A stretch of DNA of 64,000 nt from Glutinoglossum americanum (GCA_020080175.1 JAGHQL010000005.1:124001-188000), one strand, 5' to 3'; counted from the first letter of the stretch, positions 1 to 12,287 are shown. Notes: generated from the sequence alone by a model not told the origin. A program made the numbers and translations.

Positions 1-1150
1 ATTGCCGTCCGTTGATTCTCCACAGATCAGCGACTAAGATAGCCGACGAATAGAGCCTGTCTCTGGTGCGACCCATCCCTGCGGCACCAAGCTACACGCT
101 TCCCGCTTTTCCCACTTCTGCACTCAAGATCGCCTGCTGACTTATTTCTGCCCGAAGAATCCCAATAACAAGACCAAACGCTCACTCGTGCGAAAAGCCA
201 AGCCCGGTGCGATTCGTCATGGCTGATCTCAGCGGGCAACTCGGCCACATATTATTACCCGACGCCATCTAGCCACGAAACAAGAAGCAGACGACTAAGC
301 ATGAGGAATCAGTTGGGGCTCGCGACAGCTTTGCGGTCGCATACGAGATCTCGATCGCCTCAGCTGCACCGGGTTCTTCCACGCACCACCTGAGCTGACA
401 CATGCCGTAGCTTGCGCACCCCCCGATGCGGATGGTTGCGGGTTTGGCGCGCCGCGTGGCCCCCATCGACCGCGCGGCTACCTCCTTGTCGTGGCGGGCC
501 CTTAGAAATACACGACGGGCTGTGTGGTCGCCGCAAACCCTACAGGAATATTGCGGGTGCGTGCTCCCATCATACTCAGCTCCTCCGTTAAGCGACCCCG
601 CAGGCATTCCACGAGGTGGGTGACAGCCCTCGGCTCGATCCCGACGTCCGCCGGTGCCTTCAAACCCGGAACCACACCCCATACCGGAAAAGGGGCTGGG
701 GCTCGGCGTGTGTTATCGGTTTTAGAACCAATGCGTGCGAAGAATTTGCGCACGAAAATATTCGGGTTAATTTTTTCTAAGTTGTCTTGGGAAAAAGTAA
801 GGATTTTCTCAAATTTAATAATTTTTTTTTTTTCCTTGTTGAATACTTGGCGTTGCAGGGGGTTTCCGACTGCAGCAGCCTTGCGGTCTCAAATGGGGTT
901 TCCGACTGCAGCAGCCGTGCGGTCTTAAATGGGGTTTCCGACTGCAGCAGCCGTGCGGTCTTAAATGGGGTTTCCGACCGCAGCAGCCGTGCGGTCTTAA
1001 ATGGGGTTTGCGGTCGCAGCAGCCATGTGTTGTCAAGGGGACACCCACTAGCATGACCCCAGGCCCGTGCTGGCATAATATAGGACTATTATAAATAGTC
1101 CGGTTGCTCGAAGCTTAGCCTTAGGGATCCCCGCTCAGGTCGACATCCCC
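1..1150. other. gene-poor start of window with a minisatellite
   Basis: Overlapping short open frames occur on both strands but none resembles a known family or shows intron signals. Apart from the 36-bp tandem repeat listed separately, I see nothing I can assign here. Confidence 0.5.
859..1029. repeat. 36-bp tandem repeat (minisatellite), about 4.7 units
   Basis: Four full 36-bp units begin at 859, 895, 931 and 967, and a more diverged partial unit begins at 1003. Each starts GGGGTTTCCGAC (GGGGTTTGCGGT in the last) and carries a GCAGCAGCC core. Units 2 and 3 are identical and the outer units diverge. Because 36 is a multiple of three, open frames persist through the array on both strands; these are artefacts, not genes. 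Confidence 0.95.
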
Positions 1151-1625
1151 AAGGCTAACATTCGAGCTACTCTTATCCACCTTTGCCCTGCCAACCTCGT
1201 ATCGGAAAATGGAGCAAGAATCGTCAACAGCGGATATTCCCAACATCTCTGATACTAGGTTTGGAACACAAGCACAATTCCAACGCCGTCGAAGACTAAC
1301 CATCTGTCCTAGGGGTTGTCCTGCCAAACGCCCTGCCGAACCCCAGCCTTCAGTTAAGCCTCCGAACGTTACAATGCCGAGTACTCCTTGTCCATACCAC
1401 GGCCCAATTCTCCAGCTCACTGCCGGCTGTGGTAACCACGGACAAGGACTGGACCCTATGCAGAGGTTCCTCCACGCAGGCCCATCCGAGCAGCCTGCCC
1501 TCCTCAACCGGCCAGACACCGGAAAGCTGTCCATTTCAAAAAACTGCTCGTGCAGCGGTTCGGGACGAGCGGTCGTTTAAGACGGGGCAAGACCCAAGGC
1601 TAGGCGAAGCGGGAGCCGAGGCAAG
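1150..1625 (+). repeat. dispersed ORF-bearing repeat, copy A
   Basis: This copy of an unnamed dispersed element carries an open frame at 1209-1580 (123 aa). It starts MEQESSTAD and ends with the conserved block CPYHGPILQL, GLDPMQRFL, PSEQPALL, RPDTGKLSI, KNCSC. The same block is seen in copies near 4.6, 6.8, 16.0 and 30.3 kb. Similarity extends upstream of the ATG (a TACCTTTG-like stretch) and downstream of the stop, where 1577-1620 resembles 30465-30500, so the unit is longer than the ORF. I do not recognise the peptide. It could be a small gene family or a non-autonomous mobile element. Confidence 0.75.
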
Positions 1626-4395
1626 GCCGTGCTGGTTCGGAAGAGACTTCATATCGAGCTGCCCTCCATATAATTGGGAATATTAGGAATACTGGGGGGG
1701 GGGGGTTCGGACGACAACGGTATTATTATTTTTGAGGGCTCTCCTCGGAATTCGCATCCTGTCTGAAACCCTCCTAAACCAAGAGCGAGAATAGTGGTCG
1801 CACGGGGTTCCTTGGATACCAAAAAAACGGCGGGACTTCGGAGTTCTAGTAGAAAATTGGGCCTGTGCATGCGGGTGCGTTTCGCGTTTTTGTTTACATA
1901 AGTTATTACCTAGTATTACGAAGTATGCAGAACACACATGCCGGGGCGCTTACCGAATGATTGATGATTTACGTGTCAGCGAGATAGCCTCGTTTTTCTG
2001 CTGTTGGAGTCTCGATTTGGCGGCTTTTTATGCTGATCACCAATAGTCGGTGCACGATCATCGCCCTTCCCGTTTGTTCAGTCTAACCCCTTTGTATATA
2101 GCTCGGGATTGCGCCCTCACTTGATCCTATAATTGATCCGCACTCTACATGATTTCCAGACAATCTACCCGCAATATCAGGCTTTGTTGGGTTATGTTCT
2201 AACGGAGATTCATTCGCTAGAGTCCAGATTATGCGCTTGTATTGAACCTTGCACGGCACCTGGGAAGGCGCCTGGATATTTTACGTGCCAATCCTGCAGA
2301 AGTGGCAGGGATTCTGTCAACTGTGCGACATTATTTCATCGTAATTCCTGTGGGGAGTTGTGCGAAGAATGGCAAGTCAGAGCTACGTAGGATTTTGGCA
2401 GGATTAGTTTTTCCGGGTATTCGGATAAATAGCGCCGCTGGGCCGCGGGCAAAACTGAAACAGGAAACTTTGTCCCCGGAACCGGAGAGACTATCCTCCG
2501 AAGTGCAGGAGAGCGCGGGGTGCAATCAATCTGCCTCGCAGAGACATTCATGGGTATTTACTCCATATAGCTAAAATCGTCGTCCCTCCGCGTCAGCTAT
2601 TCCCCAGGCCTTCGATTTATGTACCTACTTTTACGTATTCTGATGTATACAAGATACCCACATTGCCGGCCATAGGCTATCGGTGCAGTATAACCCCCAC
2701 AGTTGCACTTCATCGGCAGCCCCTAACCTGCTTATATCCGCCAGGCTCGCATAGCTGGTTCGAATCACCCCGAGCTTCACCCCCCCAACCTATCGCGGCA
2801 TATCGCTCGTAAAGCATCGACCACTAGCGGCGTTGTATGAGGTAACTCCGAAGAATGCCATATTAAATCGTTTACTTGGGCCGCATGGTTCGGCGAGCAG
2901 ATAACGAACATTCTTGTGATTTGCTCAAAAGGGGATAGATACATGGGGGTGGAGGGAAGTAGCGTTAGAAACGTTGGAGGGACGGGCGAGAATGGGCGGG
3001 GCGATGACGCAATAAGGGTGCAATCGGGAGCGATTTTAGTTCCCCGGATCGGGCTTACCCCAGCACGGCGAATTCGGGTGTTTTTGCCCTACTTCCAAAA
3101 TTCACGCATTTTCCGAACCGGGAGGAAAGCCGAGTGATGGTAATAAAAAACTCGAATCCTGACTGCTCTCTGTGGGTGGTTGCCTGAGTCCAACATCGCT
3201 GATGTTAAATGGGGTGGACGAATCGCAAGTTTCGCCTCTTTAGCGGTTTCCATTGCACCGCCGGAGCGTGCATGCATCATGTCGCGAAAGTTAAATTTCT
3301 TTTTCCCCTTCCCCCCTCCTTTTTTTTCTAGGAGGGGATGGATTCACCCCCGAGGTTTCCTCAAGGATCCTTTCTTAGGGTTTGGCTTTTCGATTTGGCA
3401 CCCTCTTCTCAACATCTTGCCTGAGTTTTAACATTTTAAGACAGCAACTCCTCCCAAGGAAGACGCTTGTCATTCTGAGGCGTGAGAGGTATGCAGTTGC
3501 TTTTGTTTACCGTGGGGATTAGTTTAATACCTTACGACTTCCGGCTATAGACTGGGGCTGGTATCGCGGGTCCCGTCAGTTTTGGACGTCAAATGTGGAC
3601 TGCTGTCATCTTTTATTCAGTGCAATAAGAGCCGAGACTCGATCACAGCACAGGCTTCGGACTAAAAATCCACCCCCGCAACGCTTGGCAGCTGTGGTCC
3701 CCAGCGACAAGGATGTGATAATATAATCCTATTTAGAATTTGCAATTCGCTTAAGCCGATGTCTGCTCAGCTTGCATTCCCTCAAAAAAAGGATTTGTCC
3801 TCGAAAAACAAGTTTGCGGAGATACACCCCTGTGAGGCCGACCTACTTAGACCTAACCGGGATGGAGAAAGTGCGAACGTCAAATTGAGGGCTCCCGAAA
3901 AAAAAATAAAAGAAATATGCTTATGCAGGTTTCATTGCTTGCAGCAAGGATGCGGTCATCCGTTGGGCTACCGTGGTTCCGCCGCCTTAGCCTCCTTCTC
4001 CAAGACAGCTTACGCACGCCAGCGCACCCAGTGCGAGGCCGACAAGTCCACGACCTTAGTCTGGAGACATACGCGCATGCTGCTCCGCACTCGAGCGTGA
4101 GCGAATGTCTTACGCGCCTTGCGAAATGCTGCCTATTTATTTTGTTGCTTTCTGAAAATGGCCTTGTTAGCCTGGTCTAGAGTCGTCGGAACTGCGCGGG
4201 AAAAACGCGCCGGGTTCGCTTGCACTGGAATGGTCGGGAATTGGCCACCAGTTGGTCTTAGCTTTCCCTCGACCGCATTTTCCGATAGTCCACCTCTAGT
4301 GAATATTCGCTATTTGGTGTTCGGTAGGGTAGCTCAGTCACAGGGGTGAAAAATCCAAAAGCTCTCCCTCGAAATAACATTTATTATCGTCAGGA
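1626..4395. other. gene-free stretch
   Basis: I found no recognisable gene. There is a run of ten G at about 1688-1697. Small open frames at 2133-2574 and 3759-4180 overlap one another in several frames and have no family resemblance. Confidence 0.5.
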
Positions 4396-4399
4396 GCTT

Positions 4400-4960
4400 T
4401 CGATATTGCCAACGAGACTATGAGAATGTAGAACAAAAGCCTCGTGGAACCTAACGCCGCCTTGCCCTGACTCAGAGGCCATCTAGCAATGAAGTTTATT
4501 ATATCCTCATGCTCTGCCTAAATTGCTGCACGAGCAATTTCTAGTGATTGATAGTTCCCCGGTATCTAACCGAAGAACGAGAGCAGGTTGCTCGGATGGG
4601 TCCACAGACAGGAACCGCATCATAGGACTTAGCCCTCGTCCCAGGTTACCTGCACTGGCATTGAGTTGGAGAATTGGGGCGTGGTATGAGCAAGTGGTAT
4701 CGGGTATTGCAGCGTTCGGCGGCCTAACAGAAGGCTGGATTTCTGTTGAACGTTGGTCGGGAGGGCCCCTGAGAGAGTGATCAGCATTCTTCCGCAGAGA
4801 CCTCGTAGCTACATTTCAAAAGAAAATTGCAAGGCCTAACCTCGTAGCAGATTCCGAACCTTCACTGTTGGAAGTGCCCGTGTTCGGTGTCCGTTGCTCC
4901 ATGTTGCGATAGTAGGTGGGCAGAGTAAAGGTATATAAAAGGAGAATAAGTATATTGTTG
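4400..4960 (-). repeat. dispersed ORF-bearing repeat, copy B
   Basis: On the minus strand the unit runs from an ATG at 4912 (MEQRTPNTG) to a stop at 4508, about 405 nt. The C-terminal block reads CSYHAPILQL, GLSPMMRFL, PSEQPAL, RLDTGELSI, RNCSC. A middle segment (QPSVRPPNA) matches copy A (QPSVKPPNV). The sequence after the stop (about 4400-4475) aligns with that after copy E (about 15840-15890), showing that flanking non-coding sequence belongs to the repeat. The frame is interrupted in its first half. Confidence 0.75.
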
Positions 4961-6680
4961 TAAGTAGTGGACTTGAGTGCTGATTCCGAATCTGTTACTT
5001 CTAGCAGATGTGCCTAAGCCTTAATTATATGGCTCGGCGTTCTTAACTTAGGGACGGAGGGCATTGGGAAACGGACATATATGCTCCCGCCCACACCCTC
5101 ACAGTGCGAGAAGCTTATTCCAGCAGTCTGCATGTCTGCTTCCGCAATGCGCTGAGCCGGCTATAACTGGTGCGCTAAGCTCGCTCCGGTGGTGCTTTCG
5201 TAATGCGCCAAGCCCACCACAGGATTCGCGAGTTAGCTGCAGTAACGGCTGCAGAAGAGGAAAAAGAAAATATTCCGCGGCAAAAGCCACTCCCTGGTAG
5301 GGGCTTAGACCTTGCAACAGGCGGCCCTGCTCCCGTAGGAAGTTAGTTAGGTGTGAAATCACCCACCTAGAAGGGGCAAGACCAGATCGTCGGAATTATC
5401 GTTCGTGGTGATGAAAAAAAGCGATGCAAATGGACCCCCTTTTGCTGTCTCCACACATCTATCGTTATTTCCCTAAATTTCGCCGTTGGCCAATCTCTTC
5501 TCCTTAAGTGCAAAGGGGATCAAAAAGACTGCTGATCGCAGGTTAAGACTTCGGGGTGTCTTATCGGCTTTCGCGTGAATCATCATCCCGCAGGCGAAAG
5601 GGCGTGGTCGCTAGAGGGCCTTACCCGATTTGACACCAAAATGCAAGGGGAGAGGTGGGGCATGGCTGCCATAGCCTTCCCATAAGGATTGCGCACACAC
5701 ACGATGTATCATGAGTGGGTAGCGCTCATGGATGAGCAAGGCGAAACCCCGTTCGACAACACCGACTATCCAAAAACTATGCTCGGCTGTGGCTCCCACA
5801 TTTTGGGGCCAAATCGACTACGTCATTGAGAGGGGCTGCGCGTGCTCTTGTAGTGGAGATGCCCCCTTCCTCATATTTCGTACCAAATCATAAGGCTGCT
5901 GGTTCAACTAAGCGATTTCTTTTCTTTTCGAGAGCGGGTGGGCCTGAAAGGGAGGGGCGCCGCACTTTCCTTTTCAGGCGGTGAAGCCCCCGCCCTTCCT
6001 CTGCTAAGCGATTTTTTTTCTTTTCGAGAGCAACAGCATTTTTGGGACATTGGCGGAGCAGGAAAACGAGTGCCCTTCACACTTCCTATAGCGACCGGTC
6101 AGGTCCCATGCGCATGGGTTCAGAGTAGAAATTCGCCGGTGCGGAGTTATGCCAAGACCGTAGTTCGAGGAAAGTCTTTCTGCCTGAATGCTTGCTGGCC
6201 TGTAGAACGAACTGCCCTCGTAGGCGATGATGGGGCGATAGGCTGAGGATGGCGATCGGACCCGTCGCAACGGGCGAGAGTATACCTTACCCGGCGCCAT
6301 GGAAGCGTCCCCTGTCTGGGCTGAGCAGGTGACTTGTGCCGCCGCTCTACCGAAGCTAAGCGAGTTGCATGCCATGATGACGGTGAACAATGCAATGTAA
6401 CGTCCTCAGCCCCCTCTTTGGGACGACCGTCAATCAGATATCGGGTGGCATCCACCTTTTGCTTTCTCTAGTTTATGAGCCACACGATAAATTCGAGCCT
6501 TGGAGGCTCAGCGGGTTTTCAGAGGAGAGTTCTTTCAATGGGGAATTCAGATGTCTTTTGGCCCTCCTGGGGCGGTCGCTACTGCGCTTGGAAAACTCCC
6601 CACAAACTCTGCGTATCTAGATACAGAGACTCTTGGAAACCAGCTCCAACTTTGCCTGCCAGCGGCCATTCTACCATTCT
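4961..6680. other. gene-free stretch
   Basis: I found no recognisable gene. A segment around 5920-5940 and 6005-6028 repeats the string GCGATTTTTT/GCGATTTCTT plus CTTTTCGAGAGC, a local direct duplication of roughly 25 bp about 85 bp apart. Confidence 0.45.
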
Positions 6681-6681
6681 C

Positions 6682-7135
6682 TCAGTTGCTGCACGAGCAA
6701 TTTTTAGTGATTGACAGCTCCCCAGTGTCTGGCCGATAGCAGAGAGCAGACTGCTCAGATGGGCACAAAGAAAGGAGTCTCTCCATAGGGCTCAAGCCCT
6801 GTCCGCCATTGTCTCCGCCGACCTTAAGCTGCAGAATCGGGCCGTGATATGGGCAGGCTGGTGCGTTTACCGCTTGATTTTCATTGGTGATTGTAGTGTC
6901 GGTATCCGTATTTCGAGTACTTTCTTTCGCGGCAGTCGGTTGCTGGGCTGGACGTTGAACTTTGGGGGTAGTTCGCCTGGAGCGGCCCCTATAGAAGCTA
7001 TTAGCCCTCTCTCGCTGAGGCGTTGTAGCCAGACTGATTCAGTGAAAAAATGGCGAGGTCAGACCCAACATGCTCCGCTCCCGGCGTCCGTTGCCCCATA
7101 TTCGACGATATTGTCAGATCCAAAGGTATTAGAAC
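6682..7135 (-). repeat. dispersed ORF-bearing repeat, copy C
   Basis: This minus-strand copy runs from an ATG at 7099 (MGQRTPGAE) to a stop at 6682, about 418 nt. The end block reads CPYHGPILQL, GLSPMERLL, PSEQSAL, RPDTGELSI, KNCSC. Upstream of it a Ser/Thr/Arg-rich middle (RGRSRRTTPK, then a TDTDTT stretch) aligns with copy D. The first and second halves lie in different frames, so this copy is not intact. Its terminal block is one of the closest to the family consensus. Confidence 0.75.
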
Positions 7136-9156
7136 TAGAAATAAATAATATTGTGTTGCTTTGGGAAAATAGAATTTGAGTGGGGATTAGTAGCCGAGCC
7201 AGGCCCTTAGTTATATATATATCGCAACCTCGTCTCCGAACTGGGGGACAGAGTGTTTCGAATACGCCTTGCCGGGCTCCCGGCAGCTCGCGGCTGTGCT
7301 ATCTTTGGCGCATAGAACCGAATCAGATGTGGTGCCTGCGTCATTGAGAGGAAAAAACTGCAAAAAGGGTCTAACTAGATTTATCTTAGAGATTTCACAG
7401 GGGGCAGCTAGTTGATGAAGCCTCTGTGGGATTCGCTGTCGCCCCCGATCCAACCGGACCAAGCGAGCACTCATGTAGAACCGGGGGGACATTCTTAGCG
7501 CCCAGGCGCGACCGCGTTGAGGATTCAGTGATTGCACAGCTCTCCACGTTCCAGGCAGGCACAGAGATGACGGATGCCTTATCCGCCCGAAGAGAGTTCG
7601 ACCCCGGAATACGGTTTGACCTGGCGACCTGACGGAGATCCCGCCTGCCTAAGTAGGATAAAGTGGTGCTCTAGCTACAATATCACTCAGCACAAATTGC
7701 ACAATCCTCAAATTAACGAATAGTAGACGCGAGTGATGCCAGGTGAGCTCCAATTTTAACGCGTTAGGGATCAGGTATGGTTTACAATAAGAGAGATGCA
7801 GCATTCCCCTCCAACTTTCCGCAATATCTCAACTCCCGCGGGATTATTAGTTACGAGCAAGAGAGACCCTTCCAGATCAGACTGGAGTTTGTCTTATCGC
7901 AGAAATTAACTGAAAGGCTATTATTGAGGTAACGAGACGGTACGTTAGATAGAATTCTCTGGCTATGCTATTCAGTAGCTACGAGATGGGTGACGAGATC
8001 TCCCGACTCGCACGTAGCGGAGTTTTGAGAAATAGGTAACCGCTCAGCCTTTGCGAAAAGAGGAAGTCCCGCTCCCGTCTAGAAGCTTTACCATACGGAA
8101 TTACCGATAGACAACAAGGTATTACCCTCTTAGCTCTTGCAGAGCGTTAGCGGCCTAGGGGTAAGGCTGCGTGTTGCAGCATACGCGGTGAAGTGACAAG
8201 CATTGAGGCCTAGTCACTCAAACGAGCGTACTTTAACGAGTTCGGAGGGGGATCCTGCAGATGAATGCGATATTAGATAGGCAGCCAGAGTGAGCGGACG
8301 ATGCGGATATCCTCTGCGTCCGGCCGGGCTCCACGTTATCGTCCTACGACCCAATGCTCCGAAAGTTTAAAGGCTGAGACACCAAAACTACTAGGCTATG
8401 AGAATCAACCCCCGCATAGCCACCAAAGACCCACCTGCGCGTTGCCACGCAGAGACTTACCCAGACACCCCAAGTACACCGCATCCCCATACAAACTTTT
8501 CGTGATATAGCCAAAACCAAATGATTCGCTCGAGCCACGATGAAACGAAATTAAAATTCCTAGGCTGTGTTAGCCAAGCTACGCATGCGGCAAGGTGCAG
8601 AATTTGGACATCGAATCGCGCCTGCTCATTCGGTTTCGCCAAGCTATCCGTACAAGCTGACATCCAGCACGCTATTGGTGCGTTGGATTCTTCGCATACG
8701 ACAGCCTCATCGGCACCGCCGAACACCCACCGCTGAACATTACACGACTGCCTTGCCCCACAAAAAATTTCCCGGGAAAACTAGCGTCGAAAACGAGGTG
8801 ACAAGGCCTTCTCTCCCAGAAAATAATTCTCCACCTTATCCACCCCCTTCCTGTTCACCAAAACCGTCCAGACGTAGTGGAGCCTACCGACATTTCTGGC
8901 TCCATGCTTGAATACTCACAAAATTCCCCACCGGGTCCCGGCAAAAAGCTGACTCGAGCAAAGGCGACAAAAACTAAACCTGCTAAGCAGAGGATTTACG
9001 CAGTGCAAAGTTTTAGTGGAAATTCGGCCTGCTGCCTGGGGGCCTTACTCCCGGGTTGAGAATGGCAGCATTATAACTCCCATTCAATAGAACCACCAGA
9101 CCACTCATGCGCTGGCCGGCGGGCCCATCTCATAAATGACAATCCTCACCAACGTA
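7136..9156. other. gene-free stretch
   Basis: I found no recognisable gene, RNA or element. Short open frames at 7211-7632 and 8301-8911 lie on both strands with no family match and no splice pattern. Confidence 0.5.
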
Positions 9157-9280
9157 GGTTCTTATCAGCATGGGACCTCACAAAGGCTGGTATTCGTCGG
9201 TACGGAACCTCATCGGCAAGGGGTCTCATCTGCACAGGTCAGGTCTTCGTCGATGCAGGGCCTCATTAATGCGGGCAAGA
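9157..9280. repeat. degenerate 16-bp tandem repeat
   Basis: Successive blocks of about 16 bp follow the loose pattern GGnCCTCATCnGCAnG. Examples are GGTTCTTATCAGCATG at 9157, GGACCTCACAAAGGCT at 9173, GAACCTCATCGGCAAG near 9205 and GGCCTCATTAATGCGG near 9260. Spacing is regular except for a short insertion before the last two units. This is an old, decayed minisatellite. Confidence 0.6.
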
Positions 9281-10320
9281 GTCATGCAGGTTAGTCCATG
9301 CACGCTGACCTCACACTTACCACGTAACTGTCAAATAGAAGTAATATTCTCAAAGAAAGACGATCAACACTGCCCCTCTGTACATTTAGGCCAGCGGCAT
9401 CCTCGTTGCACCAGGCTGGCTCCGCCTTCATTGGGTGCCGGTGAGGATTCAAGTCTCCCTCTTCTGGCGCTGTTTTGCAGCATCGCCTGGTATTTCCCAT
9501 TGTCGATTAGTCTCACCGGAAAAATCCGTCTAGGGGTTGCTGGGACGCGCCAATCATGCAACGGGGATGGTTGCAAACCCTCTCCCCGCAAAGGGGGGCG
9601 GGGCGGAGAAATCGATCCCGCCAACCGTCTCATTTTCTTGGCAAGGCTCGCGGCATCCCTGCCGGGCAGCACAACCGGCAGTGGTATGAGTAATGGCGAG
9701 CGCCGCCAAGACCACTTCTGAAATATAACCCGTAAACTATCTATCATACAATGCACAGCTATAAGCAGTAGAGATCCCCAAGAATTTTAGTGCTACGTCG
9801 TTTCCGATATATAGTCATAGAGCTATACTGCCAACCGCTCGTTCAGCCCACGAAAAAACCGATGGGTTTTCTCGAAAGCCTACTGGCTATCGATTTTTAG
9901 TATCTGAAACTTGTTCTATGCAGAGCCGTTGCAAACCGGGCCATGAGGCGTCGTTCGTGGCATTGCCCAGAGGAAAGAAATCCCTCAGTGATTGTCTCCA
10001 CATTCTAATTCGTGGAAACTTCCTACCCCCACACCAACATTTTTTTTTGTCCCCAAGGGTGACTAGAGTCTTCGGATTAATAGACGCGGGGCCGTTCTGG
10101 GAGCTGGAGTTGTGTCAGACGTATGCACGTTTAATTGCGATGGCACAACGATAAGACCCGAGCGGATCGCATACTATTATTGGATGGAATTCACCATGTT
10201 TTAATTCTGACTAGAATTCCCCCTTTGACATGCTTCAGAAATGTGGATTTTTCTGTCGACGTCGGTCATGCCGGCCCCCCACCTCTTGCCATTTTCATTT
10301 CGACTATCGCATCACACTGA
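9281..10320. other. gene-free stretch
   Basis: A 183-codon open frame begins at 9170 inside the decayed minisatellite and ends at 9721. It has no family resemblance and its composition follows the repeat, so I do not call it. Nothing else is recognisable. Confidence 0.45.
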
Positions 10321-10344
10321 ACTATTGACTAGATTTTGGAGGAT

Positions 10345-10765
10345 TGGACCATGGTATGGGCAAGTGGGCGGCTGTGTCGTGATGAAAAAGGTCACGTTCG
10401 AATATTCATACAGTATGTAGTTGGTGGAATATATTAGACGTTGATTTATACCGGGGCGAACCCCAAGGATCACTATAGGCTAACGCGGCCGCCAAGACGA
10501 AGATAGGGGTAAATGACCAGGGATAGTATTGCAGCTCGGCACAGCATAGCAACTTCAACATATCGAATCGGTTACTTAGTCACCAGCAGTGCTTGTTAGC
10601 TCCGCGGAGCTCGATTTCCGAGTTGAGGGAGGGCGAGTATTAGCGAAAGCTACGTTATAATTACCCTAAAGTAGCTGTTAGCCCTCTCCCATAGGTCTTT
10701 TCTATAGAGGAACTGCGAGATTAGGCCAAACAGAACCCGCTTTTGGTGTCCTTTGCTCCACGCTC
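10345..10765 (-). repeat. dispersed ORF-bearing repeat, degraded copy F
   Basis: A minus-strand start region at about 10761 reads VEQRTPKAG, matching the MEQRTPKAG-type start of the other copies. The CPYHGPILQ motif lies at about 10362-10336. The two motifs are about 400 nt apart instead of about 220, so extra sequence lies between them. The conserved end of the block is lost. Confidence 0.6.
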
Positions 10766-11114
10766 TCATATAAGATTGCTAGAACGAAATTCAATTACAA
10801 TAGGGTGCCGGGTAAACTCTTTTACCCCTAAAACGGTCTCACAACAGTCAAAAAAAAAAAATAGAAAGAACGAATCTACAGTTGAAAGGAGTAGATTCAC
10901 AGATTTTACTTCACATCGCAAAGGCAGACACAGGCGAATAATGCCTAAGGATACAAATTCGATTTTACTCGGTATCGCATACAATCTACGTAGACAGGAC
11001 TCTAGAATGCAAGAAAAGAAACCCCTACATGTAGAAAACATCATAAACATGATTCCGGCGCCCGACCAGCGGGAAATGGCTTGTAGTTAGTTAATAAATA
11101 TGAAAGATGTTTCC
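10766..11114. other. downstream region of the LPMO gene at 11.1-12.3 kb
   Basis: AT-rich sequence with a run of 12 A (about 10851). It probably holds the 3' UTR and terminator of the minus-strand LPMO gene. No separate gene is supported. Confidence 0.4.
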
Positions 11115-12287
11115 TCATGCTGCGGGGCGGGGGTAGCGGCCGCGAATGGCGACAGAGCGTGCTGCGACTATAGCGCCGTTTACACATTTAGTTCCAGCGG
11201 CAACGGGGCCCATGGCGATCTTGCCGCCATAGTCACAGATGCCGATTTGGTTGCCATCAGCAGAGCAGATGATCTTGCCGAAGTCGGCGGCCGTGCAGCT
11301 ACTGGTGCTATTCCCGCCTTTGGGTGGTGGTGCTGGGGCAGGTGCTGGGGCGGGCGCTGGGGCAGGTGCTGGGGCAGGAGCCGGGGCAGGAGCCGGAGCT
11401 GTAGGGGCAGCTGGCACGGCCGAAGTCACGAGAGTCGTGGGAGCTGCCGAAGGTTTGGCGGGGGCTCCATTAGAACCTGTGGGTGAAGGAGCTCCAGCTG
11501 TGGCACTTGGAGGTGCAGGGTTGGGAGCGGCAGCAACTATAGGTCCGTTAGCCGCAGCGCAGTCCCCGGTGAATTGTCTGGTTGGATCAAAGGGACCTGC
11601 GCCCTTTTCGAGGGATGAGCCGGGGTTGGGGAAGACGACGTTCATTCCTTCTTGTGCGGTTCCGCAGTTATTACCAATGTTCGCCTTGAACATGTTTGGG
11701 AGGCCGTTGAGGAATGCGGTATCGCGGGCAATGAGGTTAGTTTCAGATTCGCCCCGCTTTCCGCTACCACTAGTGATTTGGACGGGAGCGCAGTTCATGT
11801 ACATTTCCGGGTTGCCGACTTTGTTAAACCATGTCCAGGCAACAATTGCCTCTCCGGTTGGGAGGCCATCGGGGATCTTGAAATCATAAGTATCAGGATT
11901 TGAGGCACTGGCCGAGCTCCCGAGGTTTCCGGGTGTGTTTCTAGCAGGGCAGCCACCCTCGATAGAGTAGATGACTTTCCAGACACTGCTCTTGCTGGGT
12001 TGCTTGTCGTAGGTGATGCTAATTTGGCAAGAACCGCCGCTGTGGACAGCCTGACCAATTGTCCTGAGCGTTTGGGTAGAACCGAGAGGCCAAGTATTGC
12101 TGACTCCACCCGCATCGTAGGATTTATCCCCTTTACAAGGAAAGTCCGAGCCATCGGCCTTCAAAGGACCATTACCGGCGGTATTTTGGCTTTCAAAGGG
12201 CTTTGGGTTGGCCATGAGCATATGGGCATCGACACAGGCAGTAAGGCCCACAGCCGCAGCTAGGATTGAAGTCTTTGAAAAGAGCAT
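11115..12287 (-). CDS. secreted AA11-type lytic polysaccharide monooxygenase with Ala-Pro linker
   Basis: A single-exon frame encodes 390 aa. Residues 1-21 form a signal peptide whose cleavage (VDA|H) exposes His22 in HMLMANPKPF, the N-terminal copper-binding histidine of LPMOs. The second histidine-brace residue is His82 in VHSGGSCQIS. FKIPDGLPTG, AWTWF and EMYMNC (Tyr163 as likely axial residue) complete the AA11-like core. After about residue 240 comes a Pro/Ala/Thr linker ending in a pure Ala-Pro run. A C-terminal Cys-rich module (CTAADFGKIICSADGNQIG and following) resembles the X278 module often found on AA11 enzymes. AA11 enzymes oxidatively cleave chitin. All key residues and the full length are present, so the gene looks functional. 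The function is inferred from family features; activity is not shown. Confidence 0.92.
   Translation of the reverse strand: MLFSKTSILAAAVGLTACVDAHMLMANPKPFESQNTAGNGPLKADGSDFPCKGDKSYDAGGVSNTWPLGSTQTLRTIGQAVHSGGSCQISITYDKQPSKSSVWKVIYSIEGGCPARNTPGNLGSSASASNPDTYDFKIPDGLPTGEAIVAWTWFNKVGNPEMYMNCAPVQITSGSGKRGESETNLIARDTAFLNGLPNMFKANIGNNCGTAQEGMNVVFPNPGSSLEKGAGPFDPTRQFTGDCAAANGPIVAAAPNPAPPSATAGAPSPTGSNGAPAKPSAAPTTLVTSAVPAAPTAPAPAPAPAPAPAPAPAPAPAPAPPPKGGNSTSSCTAADFGKIICSADGNQIGICDYGGKIAMGPVAAGTKCVNGAIVAARSVAIRGRYPRPAA

Noticed and set aside
777-1076. Repetitive 79-99-codon open frames on both strands
   Set aside because: They are produced by the 36-bp tandem repeat, whose length is a multiple of three.
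2690-2780. GGTTCGAATCACC resembling a tRNA B box
   Set aside because: There is no A box at the right distance upstream and no acceptor stem.
9170-9721. 183-codon open frame
   Set aside because: It begins in a decayed minisatellite, is antisense to other open frames and has no family resemblance.
10743-11090. 115-codon plus-strand frame and its antisense
   Set aside because: It starts in repeat copy F and is Lys-rich through poly-A; no family.
11239-11889. 216-codon plus-strand frame rich in Gly-Ala
   Set aside because: It is the antisense of the LPMO Ala-Pro linker.
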